Numbered from the stretch's first letter, positions 52,927 to 63,121 are shown. The stretch: 64,000 nucleotides of DNA from Pantoea sp. SOD02 (GCF_024707505.1 NZ_CP102604.1:2852001-2916000); one strand, 5' to 3'. Translations and numbers: made by a program. Notes: generated by a model from the sequence alone, not told the origin.

Positions 52927-54168
52927 TTACCAACCGAGCGCTTCGCCGACCAGTAAGTAGAGATTGAGGGCGATGACCAGCACCACAATCAGCCGTCCGG
53001 CATTCTGCATCAGGCGCGAGTTCACCATCTCATCACCCATCAATTCCCGGTTGCCGGTAAATGACAGCAACGGAATTAGCGCCAGCGCGATACCGAAACT
53101 CAGCAGCACCTGGCTCATTACCAGAATGCGCGTGGGATCCCAGCCCGCCCAGATGACAATAAACGAGGGCAACATAGTAATAGTGCGGCGGAACCACAGC
53201 GGAATGTGGAAACGAATAAAGCCCTGCATCACCACTTGTCCCGCCAGCGTGCCAACCACGGTAGATGAGAGACCGGCGGCCACCAGGCTCAAACCAAATA
53301 CAATTGCCGCCGCTTCGCCCAACAGCGGTTGCAGCGTTAAGTAAGCCTGATCGAGATCGACGATGCTGGAGTGACCGCTGAAGTGGAACGCTGCGGCGGC
53401 GGTTGCCATCATCGCCAGATTTACAAAGCCAGCGATGGTCATGGCAATCGCCACATCCAGCTTGGTTGAGCTGTAGCGTTGCGCCTTGCTGCCTTTATTA
53501 CCGTGCTGCGTCAGCGCCGAGTGCAGATAAATCACGTGCGGCATAATGGTGGCGCCTAACACGCCAGCAGCGAGGAAGACCGCATCTGACGTCGGCAACG
53601 ATGGCAGCGCCATACCGACCACCAGCTCACTCACTTTTGGCTGGGAGAAAAACAGCTCCACAATATACGCCGCCGCTACGAACAGCAGCAGGCCGCCAAT
53701 CACCAATTCCAGTGGCTTCTGCCCGCGACTTTGCAGCATCAGAATCAGGTAAGTCGCGATACCGGTTAACACCGCGCCCTGCAGCAGCGAAATGCCGAGT
53801 AAAAGCTTGAAGCCGAGCGCTGCGCCAATAAACTCAGCGAGATCGGTGGCCATGGCGATGATTTCCGCCTGCACCCAATAGAACCACACCGCCGGACGCG
53901 GGAAACGATCGCGGATGTGTTCTGCAAGATTTTTGCCGGTGGCAATGCCGAGCTTGGCGGACATCAGCTGGATCAGCATCGCCATGACATTGGCCCACAC
54001 CACCACCCACAACAGCTTATAGCCGTAGGCGGCGCCGGCCTGAATGTTGGTCGCGAAGTTGCCGGGATCGATATAGCCAATCGCCGCGATAAAAGCGGGG
54101 CCCAGCAACGCGAGTTTGATCTTTCTGGCTCCGCGAGCAGCGCGCTCAGCGGTGCGGCTTTCTAGCAT
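52927..54168 (-). CDS. mntH: Nramp proton-coupled manganese importer MntH
   Basis: 413 aa, 11 predicted helices. Metal-binding DPGN (Asp34, Asn37; [16 protein letters not shown]) in helix 1 and the MATD motif in helix 6-like [33 protein letters not shown] carries further conserved His. It imports Mn(II) with protons. An MntR-type palindrome lies about 110 bp upstream. Confidence 0.96.
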   Translation of the reverse strand: MLESRTAERAARGARKIKLALLGPAFIAAIGYIDPGNFATNIQAGAAYGYKLLWVVVWANVMAMLIQLMSAKLGIATGKNLAEHIRDRFPRPAVWFYWVQAEIIAMATDLAEFIGAALGFKLLLGISLLQGAVLTGIATYLILMLQSRGQKPLELVIGGLLLFVAAAYIVELFFSQPKVSELVVGMALPSLPTSDAVFLAAGVLGATIMPHVIYLHSALTQHGNKGSKAQRYSSTKLDVAIAMTIAGFVNLAMMATAAAAFHFSGHSSIVDLDQAYLTLQPLLGEAAAIVFGLSLVAAGLSSTVVGTLAGQVVMQGFIRFHIPLWFRRTITMLPSFIVIWAGWDPTRILVMSQVLLSFGIALALIPLLSFTGNRELMGDEMVNSRLMQNAGRLIVVLVIALNLYLLVGEALGW

Positions 54169-54537
54169 AGTTTTACCCTGTCTTAACGCTTGTTGACCCG
54201 ACCAGATTAAGGGTCATTCAAGGCAGATGAAATTTGGTTATAGTTATTGTATTAATAGATGGTGCTATGAAGTATAGCCATTGCTATACATTGCGGTAAA
54301 GCCAGTTCTTGCCAAAAATACGTGCAACGCAAATGACTCTACGCTTGGGTCATTTTATAGACAATGTTTTTGTGGATATTTCTTGTGATGGATTTGTAAT
54401 GGGGTTGTGAGCGGTCAGACTTATCTGAGAAAAATCGCGATAGCGAATACTTATAATGTGGTTTTGATCTCGTTTTTAAGTAACGCGTTACATAGAATAC
54501 GCAACAAAATACAACCCTCCTCAAATTTGGAGCCGAC
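54169..54537. other. 369-bp divergent promoter region mntH-nupC
   Basis: Apart from the MntR-type site near 54272 the region is AT-rich with no open frame. The nupC promoter, CRP and CytR sites expected from E. coli could not be identified with confidence. Confidence 0.5.
54272..54289. promoter_or_regulatory. MntR-type operator upstream of mntH
   Basis: GTATAGC-CATT-GCTATAC is a perfect palindrome close to the E. coli MntR box (AACATAGC...GCTATGTT). Overlapping it, GCTAT-GAAGT-ATAGC (54264-54278) gives a second half-match. Manganese-dependent repression is inferred. Confidence 0.75.
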
Positions 54538-55728
54538 ATGTCCCATGTTTTGCATTTTATTTTAGCACTAGTGGTGGTAGCGGTGCTGGCCTTGCTGGTC
54601 AGCAACGATCGTAAAAGCATCCGTCTTCGTTTTATCGTACAGCTTCTGGTCATTGAATTGTTGTTGGCGTGGTTCTTCCTGAACTCCTCCATCGGTCTCG
54701 GCTTCGTGCAGGGCTTCGCTGGCTTCTTTGATCATCTGCTCAAATATGCCGCCGAAGGCACCAACTTCGTGTTTGGCAATATGAGTGAAAAAGGTCTCGC
54801 CTTCTTCTTCCTCAACGTGCTTTGCCCAATCATCTTCATCTCGGCGTTGATTGGTATTTTGCAGCACTTCCGCATCTTACCTTGGGTGATTCGCGGTATT
54901 GGTACCGTACTGTCAAAAGTAAACGGTATGGGAAAACTGGAATCTTTCAACGCCGTAAGCTCTCTGATTTTGGGACAGTCAGAAAACTTTATCGCCTATA
55001 AAGATATCCTCGGCAAAATGTCACAGCGCCGCATGTACACCATGGCAGCGACCGCCATGTCGACGGTTTCCATGTCGATTGTCGGCGCCTACATGACCAT
55101 GCTGCAGCCAAAATATGTGGTTGCCGCGCTGGTATTGAACATGTTCAGCACCTTTATCGTGCTGTCGCTGATTAACCCGTACCGCGTTGATAGCGAAGAA
55201 GATCTGCAATTGCAGGACCTGCACAAAGGTCAGAGCTTCTTCGAGATGCTGGGCGAATACATCCTCGCCGGTTTTAAAGTGGCGATGATTGTCGCTGCGA
55301 TGCTGATTGGTTTTATTGCCTTGATTACGGGTCTGAACGCGCTGTTCGATCTGATTTTCGGCATCAGCTTCCAGGGCGTGCTGGGTTATGTATTCTATCC
55401 ATGTGCGTGGGTGATGGGCGTTCCTTCACACGAAGCGCTGCAAGTGGGCAGCATCATGGCAACCAAACTGGTTTCCAACGAATTCGTGGCGATGATGGAT
55501 CTGCAGAAAATCGCCGGTCAGCTGTCACCTCATTCGGAAGGTATTCTCTCGGTGTTCCTCGTCTCCTTTGCTAACTTCTCCTCTATCGGGATTGTGGCGG
55601 GCGCGATTAAAGGTCTGCACGAAGAGCAAGGTAACGTGGTTTCACGCTTCGGCCTGAAACTGCTGTACGGTTCAACGCTGGTGAGCGTGCTGTCAGCCGC
55701 TATCGCTGGCCTGGTGTTGGCCTTCTGA
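54538..55728 (+). CDS. nupC: concentrative nucleoside transporter NupC
   Basis: 396 aa against 400 in E. coli. H+-coupled importer of pyrimidine and adenine nucleosides. CNT family motifs [27 protein letters not shown] and [23 protein letters not shown] are the substrate and cation sites; the tail is [20 protein letters not shown]. Divergent from mntH across a 369-bp gap. Confidence 0.96.
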   Translation: MSHVLHFILALVVVAVLALLVSNDRKSIRLRFIVQLLVIELLLAWFFLNSSIGLGFVQGFAGFFDHLLKYAAEGTNFVFGNMSEKGLAFFFLNVLCPIIFISALIGILQHFRILPWVIRGIGTVLSKVNGMGKLESFNAVSSLILGQSENFIAYKDILGKMSQRRMYTMAATAMSTVSMSIVGAYMTMLQPKYVVAALVLNMFSTFIVLSLINPYRVDSEEDLQLQDLHKGQSFFEMLGEYILAGFKVAMIVAAMLIGFIALITGLNALFDLIFGISFQGVLGYVFYPCAWVMGVPSHEALQVGSIMATKLVSNEFVAMMDLQKIAGQLSPHSEGILSVFLVSFANFSSIGIVAGAIKGLHEEQGNVVSRFGLKLLYGSTLVSVLSAAIAGLVLAF

Positions 55729-55732
55729 TCAA

Positions 55733-55768
55733 AAGGGCGAGCTGCGGCTCGCCCTTCTCTTCTTATTT
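55733..55768 (+). terminator. terminator of nupC
   Basis: AAGGGCGAGC-TGCG-GCTCGCCCTT, a perfect 10-bp stem, followed by CTCTTCTTATTTATTT. Confidence 0.88.
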
Positions 55769-55920
55769 ATTTCAATCGGTTCTATCCCGCCTCGCCCCGG
55801 CGTTTCCCCCGCCATCACCCGCTTCACCATCAAACGCAAAACCTTTGCACAATATTGAATTTCCGTTCACACCGCCTGCGCCCGTAGTTTTTCTCCATGA
55901 CGTCACTTCAGGAGAACCGC

Positions 55921-57009
55921 ATGAGCATTCAATTCCTTGGCATGATTGGCCACCGCCTCGCCTCCGAGATTATCCCGGCTAGCGGCCCGCTGTTCGATAA
56001 AGAGTACATTGCACGTTTTGCGCGTGCGCATGAAGACGCTGGTTTTGATCGCATTCTGGTGGGCTATTGGTCGGATCAGCCAGATGGCTTTCTGGTGACC
56101 GCGCACGCGGCGGCGAATACCTCAACGCTGAAATTTTTGCTGGCGCATCGCCCCGGCTTTGTGTCGCCAACCCTGGCGGCGCGCAAACTGGCTTCGCTTG
56201 ATCACTTAACCGACGGCCGTTTAGCGGTGCACATCATCAGCGGCGGCAGCGATGCCGAGCAGCGCCGCGACGGTGACTTCCTCAACAAAGCCGAGCGCTA
56301 TGCGCGCAGCGATGAGTTTCTTACGGTGCTGAAGCAGAGCCTCGAATCCGTTCAGCCGTACCATCATCAAGGCCCGTTTTATCAGGTCGAGCAGGCGTTT
56401 TCGGCCATCAAACCGTTGCAGAAAAAACTGCCGGTCTATTTTGGCGGATCGTCGCAGGAAGCAATTGATGTCGCAGCACGGCATGCCGATGTTTTTGCGC
56501 TGTGGGGCGAACCGCTGAAAGGCGCGGAGGAGACGGTACGCAACGTGCGCGCTGCTGCTGCCAGACAGGGGCGCGAAATCAACTTCAACATCTCGTTCCG
56601 CCCGATTCTTGGCAAAACTGAAAAAGAAGCCTGGGAACGCGCGGAACACATCCGCGCCACGGCAGAGAAACAGCTCAACGAAACTGGCTTTGCCTTTGGC
56701 AAGGCGAAACCGCAGAGCGTTGGCGCACAGCGTTTACTAGCCGCCGCCAATGAAGGCGATCGTCTGGATAAAGTGCTGTGGACCGGCGTCGCAAAACTGG
56801 TTCAGGGCGGCTACAACTCCACCGCGCTGGTGGGAACGCCGGAACAAGTCTCCGATGCGCTGCTGGAATATTATCGCCTTGGCATCCATAGCGTGCTGAT
56901 TCGCGGCTTCGACCCGCTTAACGATGCGGTGGAATATGGCCGTGAGCTGATTCCGCTGACGCGCGAGAAAGTCGATGCGCTCTCCGCCGCCGATAAAAGG
57001 AGCGCCTGA
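55921..57009 (+). CDS. flavin-dependent monooxygenase, SsuD-like (LLM class)
   Basis: 362 aa from the ATG at 55921 with GGAGAA upstream. Bacterial-luciferase fold: FARAHEDAGFDRILVGYWSDQPDGF, LLAHRPGFVSPTLAARKLASLDHLTDGRLAVHIISGG and PVYFGGSSQEAIDVAARHADVFALWGEP match the alkanesulfonate monooxygenase group. It releases sulfite from organosulfur compounds using FMNH2 supplied by a reductase. First gene of a three-gene operon with a cysteine-dioxygenase-type and a rhodanese protein; the real substrate is unknown. Confidence 0.88.
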   Translation: MSIQFLGMIGHRLASEIIPASGPLFDKEYIARFARAHEDAGFDRILVGYWSDQPDGFLVTAHAAANTSTLKFLLAHRPGFVSPTLAARKLASLDHLTDGRLAVHIISGGSDAEQRRDGDFLNKAERYARSDEFLTVLKQSLESVQPYHHQGPFYQVEQAFSAIKPLQKKLPVYFGGSSQEAIDVAARHADVFALWGEPLKGAEETVRNVRAAAARQGREINFNISFRPILGKTEKEAWERAEHIRATAEKQLNETGFAFGKAKPQSVGAQRLLAAANEGDRLDKVLWTGVAKLVQGGYNSTALVGTPEQVSDALLEYYRLGIHSVLIRGFDPLNDAVEYGRELIPLTREKVDALSAADKRSA

Positions 57010-57014
57010 ATCTG

Positions 57015-57605
57015 ATGAGCCATTATCAGCACCAGCGCCTGCGCGATTTCGTCGCCAATCTGGCTAATCTGCTGGATACAAAGCCCGAGGAAGCCACGGT
57101 GTTACAACGTGGCAGCGAGTGGCTTGGCGAGCTGATTCGCCACGACGATTGGCTGGACGACGCCTTTAGCCAACCTCATCCCGAACACTATCAACAATAT
57201 TTGTTGTATGCCGATGCGCAGCAGCGCTTCTCGGTGGTGAGTTTCGTTTGGGGGCAGGGCCAGCAAACGCCGATTCACGACCATCGCGTATGGGGATTGA
57301 TTGGCATGCTGCGCGGCGCGGAAATTTCACAATCCTGGCAGCCGGGGCCGAACGGATTGCAGCCGGAAGGCGCGCCAGTTCGACTCGATCCAGGCAGCGT
57401 TGAAGCGGTATCGCCAACGGTGGGCGATATTCATCGCGTCAGCAACGCCTATGACGACCGCGTCTCCATCAGCATTCACGTTTATGGCGCCAACATTGGC
57501 GCGGTCAAACGCGCGGTCTACCGCGAAGACGGCAGCGAAAAAACGTTTATCTCCGGTTACAGCAACCGCTACTTACCGAACATTTGGGACCTTTCACATG
57601 ACTAA
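57015..57605 (+). CDS. cysteine dioxygenase-family thiol dioxygenase
   Basis: 196 aa cupin. The iron ligands are His88 and His90 (TPIHDHRVWGLIGML) and His140 (VGDIHRVSNAYDD), the CDO pattern. Such enzymes oxidise cysteine, 3-mercaptopropionate or similar thiols to sulfinates. 5 bp after the monooxygenase gene; its end overlaps the rhodanese start by 8 bp. Confidence 0.88.
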   Translation: MSHYQHQRLRDFVANLANLLDTKPEEATVLQRGSEWLGELIRHDDWLDDAFSQPHPEHYQQYLLYADAQQRFSVVSFVWGQGQQTPIHDHRVWGLIGMLRGAEISQSWQPGPNGLQPEGAPVRLDPGSVEAVSPTVGDIHRVSNAYDDRVSISIHVYGANIGAVKRAVYREDGSEKTFISGYSNRYLPNIWDLSHD

Positions 57606-59214
57606 ACCGGTTTTCCCTTTACGCCAGGCCGCGGAACTTATTGATGCGCTGCGTCAGCAGCAGGAAGTGGCGATTGTCGATGTGCGCGATGAAGCGCTGT
57701 TTGCCACCGCGCATCCGCTGTTTGCGGTGAATATTCCGCTGTCAAAGCTGGAGCTTGAGCTACTGGACCGCATTCCGCAGCGCACCACCGCCATCACGCT
57801 GTATGACGGCGGCGAAGGCCTGGCGCAAACCGCTGCCGAGCGCATTGCCGCACTGGGTTACAGCAATGTCACGCTGCTGGCGGATGATTTGGCCGGCTGG
57901 CAAGCGGCGGGCGGCGAACTGTTTATCGACGTTAATTCACCCAGCAAAGCGTTTGGCGAGCTGGTTGAGCATCACAATCACACCCCTTCGTTGTCAGCGG
58001 ACGAAGTGCATCAGCTGATTAACAGCGATGCTAACGTGGTGGTGCTGGATGCGCGCCGTTTCGATGAATATCAGACCATGAGTATTCCGGGTGCCACCAG
58101 CGTGCCAGGCGGTGAGCTGGTGCTGCGCGTGCGTGATATCGCGCCATCGCCGGAGACCACGGTGATTGTCAACTGCGCCGGTCGCACACGCAGCATCATC
58201 GGTACGCAATCGCTGGTGAATGCCGGAATTCGCAATCCGGTGTTTGCACTACGCAATGGCACCATCGGCTGGACGCTGGCCGGACATGCGCTGGATAAAG
58301 GCCAGTCGCGCCGCTACGGCGAGAGCAGCGAAACCGCTCAGCGTCAGGCGGCGAACAATGCGCGCAGCATCGCAGATCGCGCCGGTGTAGAACGTATCCC
58401 GCTTGCCACGCTGAAGCGTTGGCAGCAAGAGACGCGCACCACTTATCTGTTTGATGTGCGTGATGCCGACGAGTACGCCGCCGGGCATCTGCCGGGCAGC
58501 CGTCACGTGCCGGGGGGCCAATTAGTGCAGGAGACCGATCATTACGCCAGCGTACGCGGGGCACGCATCGTGTTGATTGATGATGATGGCGTGCGCGCCA
58601 ATATGACCGCATCCTGGCTGGCGCAGCTTGGCTGGCAGGTTTCGGTGCTGGAGGAGCTGCAGGCCGGTGATTTTAGTGAAAGCGGTAACTGGAAAGCGCA
58701 GGTGCCGCCCGTTGCTCAACCCGAATTCATCTCACCGCAGCAGTTAGCGGAATGGTTGCAGGAAGGGCAAACGCAGGTGCTGGATTTCACCACGCGCGCG
58801 AACCATCTCAACAGCCATATTCCGGGCGCGGCCTGGTTGCTGCGCTCTACTCTGCAACAGCAAGGCAAAGCGTTGTTGCCGGAGGCGCGTCGCTATGTAT
58901 TAACCTGTGGCAGCAGCCTGCTGGCGGGCTATGCGGTGGAACAGGTGGCTGAGCTGACCGGTAAACCGGTGTTTGTGCTGGAAGGCGGTAACGCTGCCTG
59001 GCGTAGTGCGGGTTTGCCCACGGAGCAAGGAGAACAGCATCTGCTGTCACCGGCCATCGATCGCTATCGTCGCCCGTATGAAGGCACTGATATTGAGGCG
59101 GGCGTGATGCAGGCCTATCTGGACTGGGAATACGGTTTGGTGGCGCAGTTGGATCGCGATGGCACGCACGGTTTCCGTGTGCTGCAATTGCAGCCGCAAG
59201 CTGTTACGGCCTGA
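57598..59214 (+). CDS. four-domain rhodanese-like sulfurtransferase
   Basis: 538 aa with four rhodanese domains in tandem (about 8-110, 130-235, 265-365, 375-485) and a C-terminal extension. The catalytic loop cysteine is present in domain 2 (VNCAGRTRS, Cys193) and domain 4 (LTCGSSLLAG, Cys437). Domains 1 and 3 have LYDGGEG and LIDDDGV instead, so they are probably structural. The start is the ATG at 57598, overlapping the upstream stop, where the family begins; a long in-frame extension inside the dioxygenase gene is rejected. It probably handles sulfane sulfur or sulfite from the two upstream enzymes. Confidence 0.9.
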   Translation: MTKPVFPLRQAAELIDALRQQQEVAIVDVRDEALFATAHPLFAVNIPLSKLELELLDRIPQRTTAITLYDGGEGLAQTAAERIAALGYSNVTLLADDLAGWQAAGGELFIDVNSPSKAFGELVEHHNHTPSLSADEVHQLINSDANVVVLDARRFDEYQTMSIPGATSVPGGELVLRVRDIAPSPETTVIVNCAGRTRSIIGTQSLVNAGIRNPVFALRNGTIGWTLAGHALDKGQSRRYGESSETAQRQAANNARSIADRAGVERIPLATLKRWQQETRTTYLFDVRDADEYAAGHLPGSRHVPGGQLVQETDHYASVRGARIVLIDDDGVRANMTASWLAQLGWQVSVLEELQAGDFSESGNWKAQVPPVAQPEFISPQQLAEWLQEGQTQVLDFTTRANHLNSHIPGAAWLLRSTLQQQGKALLPEARRYVLTCGSSLLAGYAVEQVAELTGKPVFVLEGGNAAWRSAGLPTEQGEQHLLSPAIDRYRRPYEGTDIEAGVMQAYLDWEYGLVAQLDRDGTHGFRVLQLQPQAVTA

Positions 59215-59241
59215 CAAAAATTCCGCGTTATGCAGTAATGT

Positions 59242-59265
59242 GGTCGCCATAAATGGCGACCCTAC
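59242..59265. repeat. REP-like palindrome, single copy
   Basis: GGTCGCCAT-AA-ATGGCGACC then CTAC, between the rhodanese gene and the tRNA-Ala genes. Same family as 13116 and 45748. Confidence 0.85.
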
Positions 59266-59341
59266 AAACGACAAAATCGCAATTTATTGCGTGGCGTTTA
59301 GAAGGTGATTTTTTTGAATGTGTTCAGAACGAACAGAGATT

Positions 59342-59417
<76 letters not shown>

Positions 59418-59459
59418 ACATCTGGAAATCATTTTTCGGTCAAACCGTTGGGAGCGGTT

Positions 59460-59535
<76 letters not shown>

Positions 59536-59897
59536 GAACCGAAAAACTGCCGAGTAAACTCGACGGACGGGATAATATGAAACCGCCCCTTGAGTGTCAA
59601 CGTCAAATTCTCGTTCTGTGTTTGATCGCTGAAAAAGGCGTCAACCCCGCGTCAGCATGGCTTTTTTTTCTACACTTCCTCCCAAATCGCTTCTATTAAT
59701 ATGCGCTATCCAACAATGCTCACCAAACCCAACCTCAACCCAGCGTTAATTTAAGGTTAAAGATGTTAGGAGCAGTCTTGTTTTCGTTAAAAGTGCGTGT
59801 AAAACTTAGCGCGCTAATTAACCGGTCATCCTGCCAGGGTGTTCTCTCAATGACCGGCCAGCAACGTCCCCATTAATCCATATAAGAAAAGTGAATT
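59536..59897. other. 362-bp gap between tRNA-Ala and the FNT gene
   Basis: Holds the tRNA promoter listed here and, further right, the promoter region of the FNT gene. A direct element ATTAACCGGTCA near 59818 is visible but no FNR or NarL site can be claimed. No gene. Confidence 0.4.
59572..59600 (-). promoter_or_regulatory. sigma-70 promoter of the tRNA-Ala pair
   Basis: On the minus strand TTGACA (59600-59595), 17 bases, TATTAT (59577-59572), then a C/G-rich discriminator (CCCGTCC) as in stringently controlled stable-RNA promoters. Confidence 0.85.
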
Positions 59898-60686
59898 ATG
59901 TCGCTGCATACACCTAAAGAGATCGCTCAACTGGCGATTCAAGCTGGCGTGGCTAAAAGCCGCCTTCCTATCTCCACCTTGTTAATTCTTGGCTTTATGG
60001 CCGGTGCGTTTATCGCCACCGGCTTCCTGCTCGATCTGCATGTGATTAACCAACTGCCTGCTGAATGGGGCTCATTCGGCGTGCTGCTCGGCGCTGCGGT
60101 GTTCCCGGTTGGTTTGATCATGACGGTGCTGGCGGGCGGTGAGCTGCTGACCGGCAATATGATGACGATGCCAATCGCCTGGTTCGCGCGTCGCATCAGT
60201 GGCTTCAGCGTACTGCGTAACTGGTTTTGGGTTACCGTCGCCAATTTTATTGGCAGCGTTGCAGTAGCATGGTTTTTTGGTCATATGCTGGGCATGACAG
60301 AGGGCGATTACCTGAAGAAAACCGTGGCGATTGCGCACGCGAAAGTGAATGCCGATTTCCTGCACGCCTTTATTTCCGGCGTAGGCTGCAACTGGCTAGT
60401 GTGTCTGGCGGTGTGGCTCGCCTTCGCCAGTAAAGATGTGGTGGGTAAAATCTTCGGTATGTGGTTCCCAGTGATGGCGTTCGTGGCGATTGGCTTCCAG
60501 CACGTTGTCGCTAACATGTTTATTGTTCCGGCAGCGATTTTTGCCGGCCAGATGAGCTGGGCGGAGTTTGCGCCAAACGTAATTGCGGTGTTCCTTGGTA
60601 ACGGCGTGGGTGGTGCAATTTTTGTTGGCCTCACCTATTTCATCGCTTTCCGTCCTGAACAACCCGCAGTGAGCGAAGCGCAATAA
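59898..60686 (+). CDS. formate/nitrite transporter family channel
   Basis: 262 aa, six helices of the FocA/NirC fold. Conserved AGGELLTGNMM, the central GVGCNWLVCLAVWLA and GFQHVVANMFIVPAAI (His of the pore) are all present. It might carry formate, nitrite or hydrosulfide; the neighbours give no clue. The window has a second FNT member (yfdC). It lies where E. coli has no such gene. Confidence 0.92.
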   Translation: MSLHTPKEIAQLAIQAGVAKSRLPISTLLILGFMAGAFIATGFLLDLHVINQLPAEWGSFGVLLGAAVFPVGLIMTVLAGGELLTGNMMTMPIAWFARRISGFSVLRNWFWVTVANFIGSVAVAWFFGHMLGMTEGDYLKKTVAIAHAKVNADFLHAFISGVGCNWLVCLAVWLAFASKDVVGKIFGMWFPVMAFVAIGFQHVVANMFIVPAAIFAGQMSWAEFAPNVIAVFLGNGVGGAIFVGLTYFIAFRPEQPAVSEAQ

Positions 60687-60694
60687 CCGAATTT

Positions 60695-60724
60695 TGCCTT
60701 TTGTTGGAGAGCAGAAGGCATTTT
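60695..60724 (+). terminator. terminator of the FNT gene
   Basis: TGCCTT/AAGGCA stem around a 14-base loop with extra pairing inside, followed by TTTTCT, 9 bp after the stop. Confidence 0.6.
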
Positions 60725-60797
60725 CTGCCCAGGTTACTTTTCCCCGTTACGTTTTGTTGTAATATGTAGAGCTAATGTATTTAACAGGGACTGCATC

Positions 60798-61151
60798 GTG
60801 AAAAAGGAATGGCTTACCCCCGAGGAGCTCGCGCTGGAAACGGGCTACAGTCGGCAAACGGTGAATAAATGGATTAAACGTGAAAACTGGACAACCACGC
60901 CAAAGCCCGGTGTTCAGGGCGGTAAAGCGCGATTGATCCATATTGATGAGCGTGTAAAGAGCTTTGTTCAGTCCACCCGCCACGCGAACGAACCGGCGGC
61001 TAATTACGGTGCACAACAAAATACGTTACCTGCGTTATTAATAAATTCTGTCCAGCAAATGACGGCAGCGGAGCAAGAGCAATTTGCGGCGTTGTTATTG
61101 CGGGAGGGAATTCGAGGCGTACTGGAGCGTCTGGGGATTCAGGAAGAATAA
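60798..61151 (+). CDS. yfeC: YfeC-family DNA-binding protein (DUF1323)
   Basis: 117 aa. An N-terminal winged helix-turn-helix, WLTPEELALETGYSRQTVNKWIKRENWTTTPKPGVQGGKARLIHI, is nearly the same as in E. coli YfeC, with the C-terminal FAALLLREGIRGVLERLGI block. E. coli carries paralogues yfeC and yfeD here; only one gene is present. Convergent with gltX. Target genes unknown. Confidence 0.93.
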   Translation: MKKEWLTPEELALETGYSRQTVNKWIKRENWTTTPKPGVQGGKARLIHIDERVKSFVQSTRHANEPAANYGAQQNTLPALLINSVQQMTAAEQEQFAALLLREGIRGVLERLGIQEE

Positions 61152-61153
61152 AT

Positions 61154-61183
61154 AAGCCGGAAGCAGATGCTTCCGGCTTTTTC
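61154..61183. terminator. bidirectional terminator between yfeC and gltX
   Basis: AAGCCGGAAGC-AGAT-GCTTCCGGCTT, 11-bp stem with tetraloop followed by TTTC, immediately after yfeC and 4 bp before the gltX stop. Confidence 0.93.
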
Positions 61184-61186
61184 ATA

Positions 61187-62608
61187 TTATGCGTTTGCTT
61201 CACGCTCAGCGATGAATGCCAGCGCTTTCTCAATACGTGCAACGCTGCGGCTGCGGCCAATCGCTTCTACCGTCACATCCAGAGCCGGTGACTGGCCTGA
61301 ACCGGTCACCGCCACACGCAGTGGCATACCCACTTTGCCCATGCCCAGCTCCAGCTCATCTGCCGCAGACTGAATTGCATGATGCACATTCTCAGCGTTC
61401 CAGTTGCTGTCGCTGATCGCGGCCAGTTTGTCACGCACCACTTCCAGCGGCTGACGCGCGACCGGACGCAGATGCTTCTTCGCTGCGTCAGCATCAAAGG
61501 CTTCAAACTCTTCATAGAAGTAACGGCAAGATGCCGCGATCTCTACCAGAGTTTTGCAACGCTCGCCCAGCAAGGTAACCAGCTTAGCCAGTTCCGGACC
61601 AGTGCGGGTATCTATCTTTTGCTGCTCAATGTGCCATTGTAGCTGCGTAGCAACGTATTCCGGCGGCAGCGTATTAATGTAGTGATGGTTCAGCCACTGC
61701 AGTTTTTCAGTGTTGAAAGCACTGGCTGATTTGCTCACCGCATCCAGAGTGAACAGCTCTGCCATTTCCGGCACGCTGAAAATCTCCTGATCGCCATGTG
61801 ACCAGCCGAGACGCACCAGATAGTTGAGCAGCGCTTCCGGCAGATATCCATCATCGCGATATTGCATCACGCCGACCGCGCCATGACGCTTAGACAGCTT
61901 CTTACTGTCATCGCCAAGGATCATTGAGACGTGCGCGTAGGTTGGCACTTCTGCACCGATCGCTTTCAGGATGTTGATCTGGCGTGGCGTGTTGTTGATA
62001 TGGTCTTCACCACGAATCACGTGAGTGATGCCCATATCCCAGTCATCCACCACCACACAGAAGTTGTAGGTTGGCGAACCGTCGGTACGACGAATGATCA
62101 GGTCATCCAGTTCCTGGTTGCTGAATTCAATCGGGCCACGAATCTGATCGTCAAAGATGACAGAACCTTCCTGCGGGTTGCGGAAGCGCACCACGCACGG
62201 CTCATCAGCAGCGTGATGTTCATGGCTGTCGCGGCAGCGGCCGTCATAACGCGGCTTTTCGCCCTTTTCCATCTGCTCTTCACGCAGCGCATCAAGACGT
62301 TCTTTACTGCAGTAGCATTTATAGGCCGTGCCCGCTTCCAGCATGTCGTCGATCACCGCGTTGTAGCGATCAAAACGCTTGGTCTGATAATACGGACCTT
62401 CATCCCAGTTAAGGCTCAGCCAGTTCATACCATCCATGATGGCTTCAATGGCTTCCGGTGTGGAACGCTCCAGATCGGTATCTTCGATACGCAGAACAAA
62501 TTCGCCCTTGTTATGGCGAGCATAAAGCCAGGAGTAAAGAGCAGTACGAGCACCGCCTACGTGCAGATAGCCGGTTGGGCTGGGTGCGAAGCGAGTTTTG
62601 ATTTTCAT
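61187..62608 (-). CDS. gltX: glutamate-tRNA ligase
   Basis: 473 aa class I aminoacyl-tRNA synthetase against 471 in E. coli. HIGH-type motif [16 protein letters not shown] near residue 10, KMSKS-type motif [11 protein letters not shown], zinc-ligand region [13 protein letters not shown]...[12 protein letters not shown], and the anticodon-binding alpha-helical cage at the C-terminus. Monocistronic and divergent from the valU tRNA cluster. Confidence 0.98.
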   Translation of the reverse strand: MKIKTRFAPSPTGYLHVGGARTALYSWLYARHNKGEFVLRIEDTDLERSTPEAIEAIMDGMNWLSLNWDEGPYYQTKRFDRYNAVIDDMLEAGTAYKCYCSKERLDALREEQMEKGEKPRYDGRCRDSHEHHAADEPCVVRFRNPQEGSVIFDDQIRGPIEFSNQELDDLIIRRTDGSPTYNFCVVVDDWDMGITHVIRGEDHINNTPRQINILKAIGAEVPTYAHVSMILGDDSKKLSKRHGAVGVMQYRDDGYLPEALLNYLVRLGWSHGDQEIFSVPEMAELFTLDAVSKSASAFNTEKLQWLNHHYINTLPPEYVATQLQWHIEQQKIDTRTGPELAKLVTLLGERCKTLVEIAASCRYFYEEFEAFDADAAKKHLRPVARQPLEVVRDKLAAISDSNWNAENVHHAIQSAADELELGMGKVGMPLRVAVTGSGQSPALDVTVEAIGRSRSVARIEKALAFIAEREANA

Positions 62609-62835
62609 TCAGCATTGCCTTAAATGCGCAGGTTTTATTGTCTGGATGACAAAAAAAGGGTTAACGCGAAAAAACAGTGCGCACATTCTAGCAGGTGAGG
62701 CTGATTCCTCAATGATTGTCGCGGTGGCATCCCGGTTTGCTGTGCGCTTTTCTGCTAATAAAACCAGCACATTGGCGAAAAGCGCCCCACGATGATTATT
62801 TTTAAAGCGAACGCACATTTAAGTTTTAAAAACCG

Positions 62836-62863
62836 TTGACTCACTTTGAAGGATCCCTATAAT
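62836..62863 (+). promoter_or_regulatory. sigma-70 promoter of the tRNA-Val/Lys cluster
   Basis: TTGACT, 16 bases, TATAAT, then GCGACTCC, a GC-rich discriminator of the stringent type. The first tRNA starts 18 bp downstream. Confidence 0.9.
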
Positions 62864-62880
62864 GCGACTCCACACAGCGG

Positions 62881-62956
62881 GGGTGATTAGCTCAGTTGGT
62901 AGAGCATCTCCCTTACAAGGAGGGGGTCGGCGGTTCGAGCCCGTCATCACCCACCA
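62881..62956 (+). tRNA. valU: tRNA-Val (anticodon UAC), copy 1
   Basis: 76 nt with encoded CCA. Acceptor GGGTGAT/ATCACCC, D-arm TAGCTCAGTTGGTAGAGC, anticodon TAC, T-arm CGGCGGTTCGAGCCCG. Order and sequence fit the E. coli valU-valX-valY-lysV operon. Confidence 0.97.
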
Positions 62957-63005
62957 CTCTTTAGAAGGTTTAAAGGTGGCCCGCAGTGAACAAGAGATAA
63001 GATAT

Positions 63006-63081
63006 GGGTGATTAGCTCAGTTGGTAGAGCATCTCCCTTACAAGGAGGGGGTCGGCGGTTCGAGCCCGTCATCACCCACCA
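63006..63081 (+). tRNA. valX: tRNA-Val (anticodon UAC), copy 2
   Basis: Identical to copy 1 over 76 nt; 49-bp spacer. Confidence 0.97.
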
Positions 63082-63121
63082 TATCTTAGTCAGATGACGC
63101 TCTTGTTAAGCAGTACGAAGT

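Noticed and set aside
52563..52988. Minus-strand frame opposite ypeC
   Set aside because: Shadow created by the repetitive His/Arg/Asp codons; ypeC on the plus strand has signal peptide and family match.
54400..54480. CRP or CytR site upstream of nupC
   Set aside because: Only partial matches to TGTGA-N6-TCACA; not above what is expected by chance.
57301..57597. Long N-terminal extension of the rhodanese gene
   Set aside because: It lies inside the dioxygenase gene in another frame; the ATG at 57598 overlaps its stop and fits the family start.
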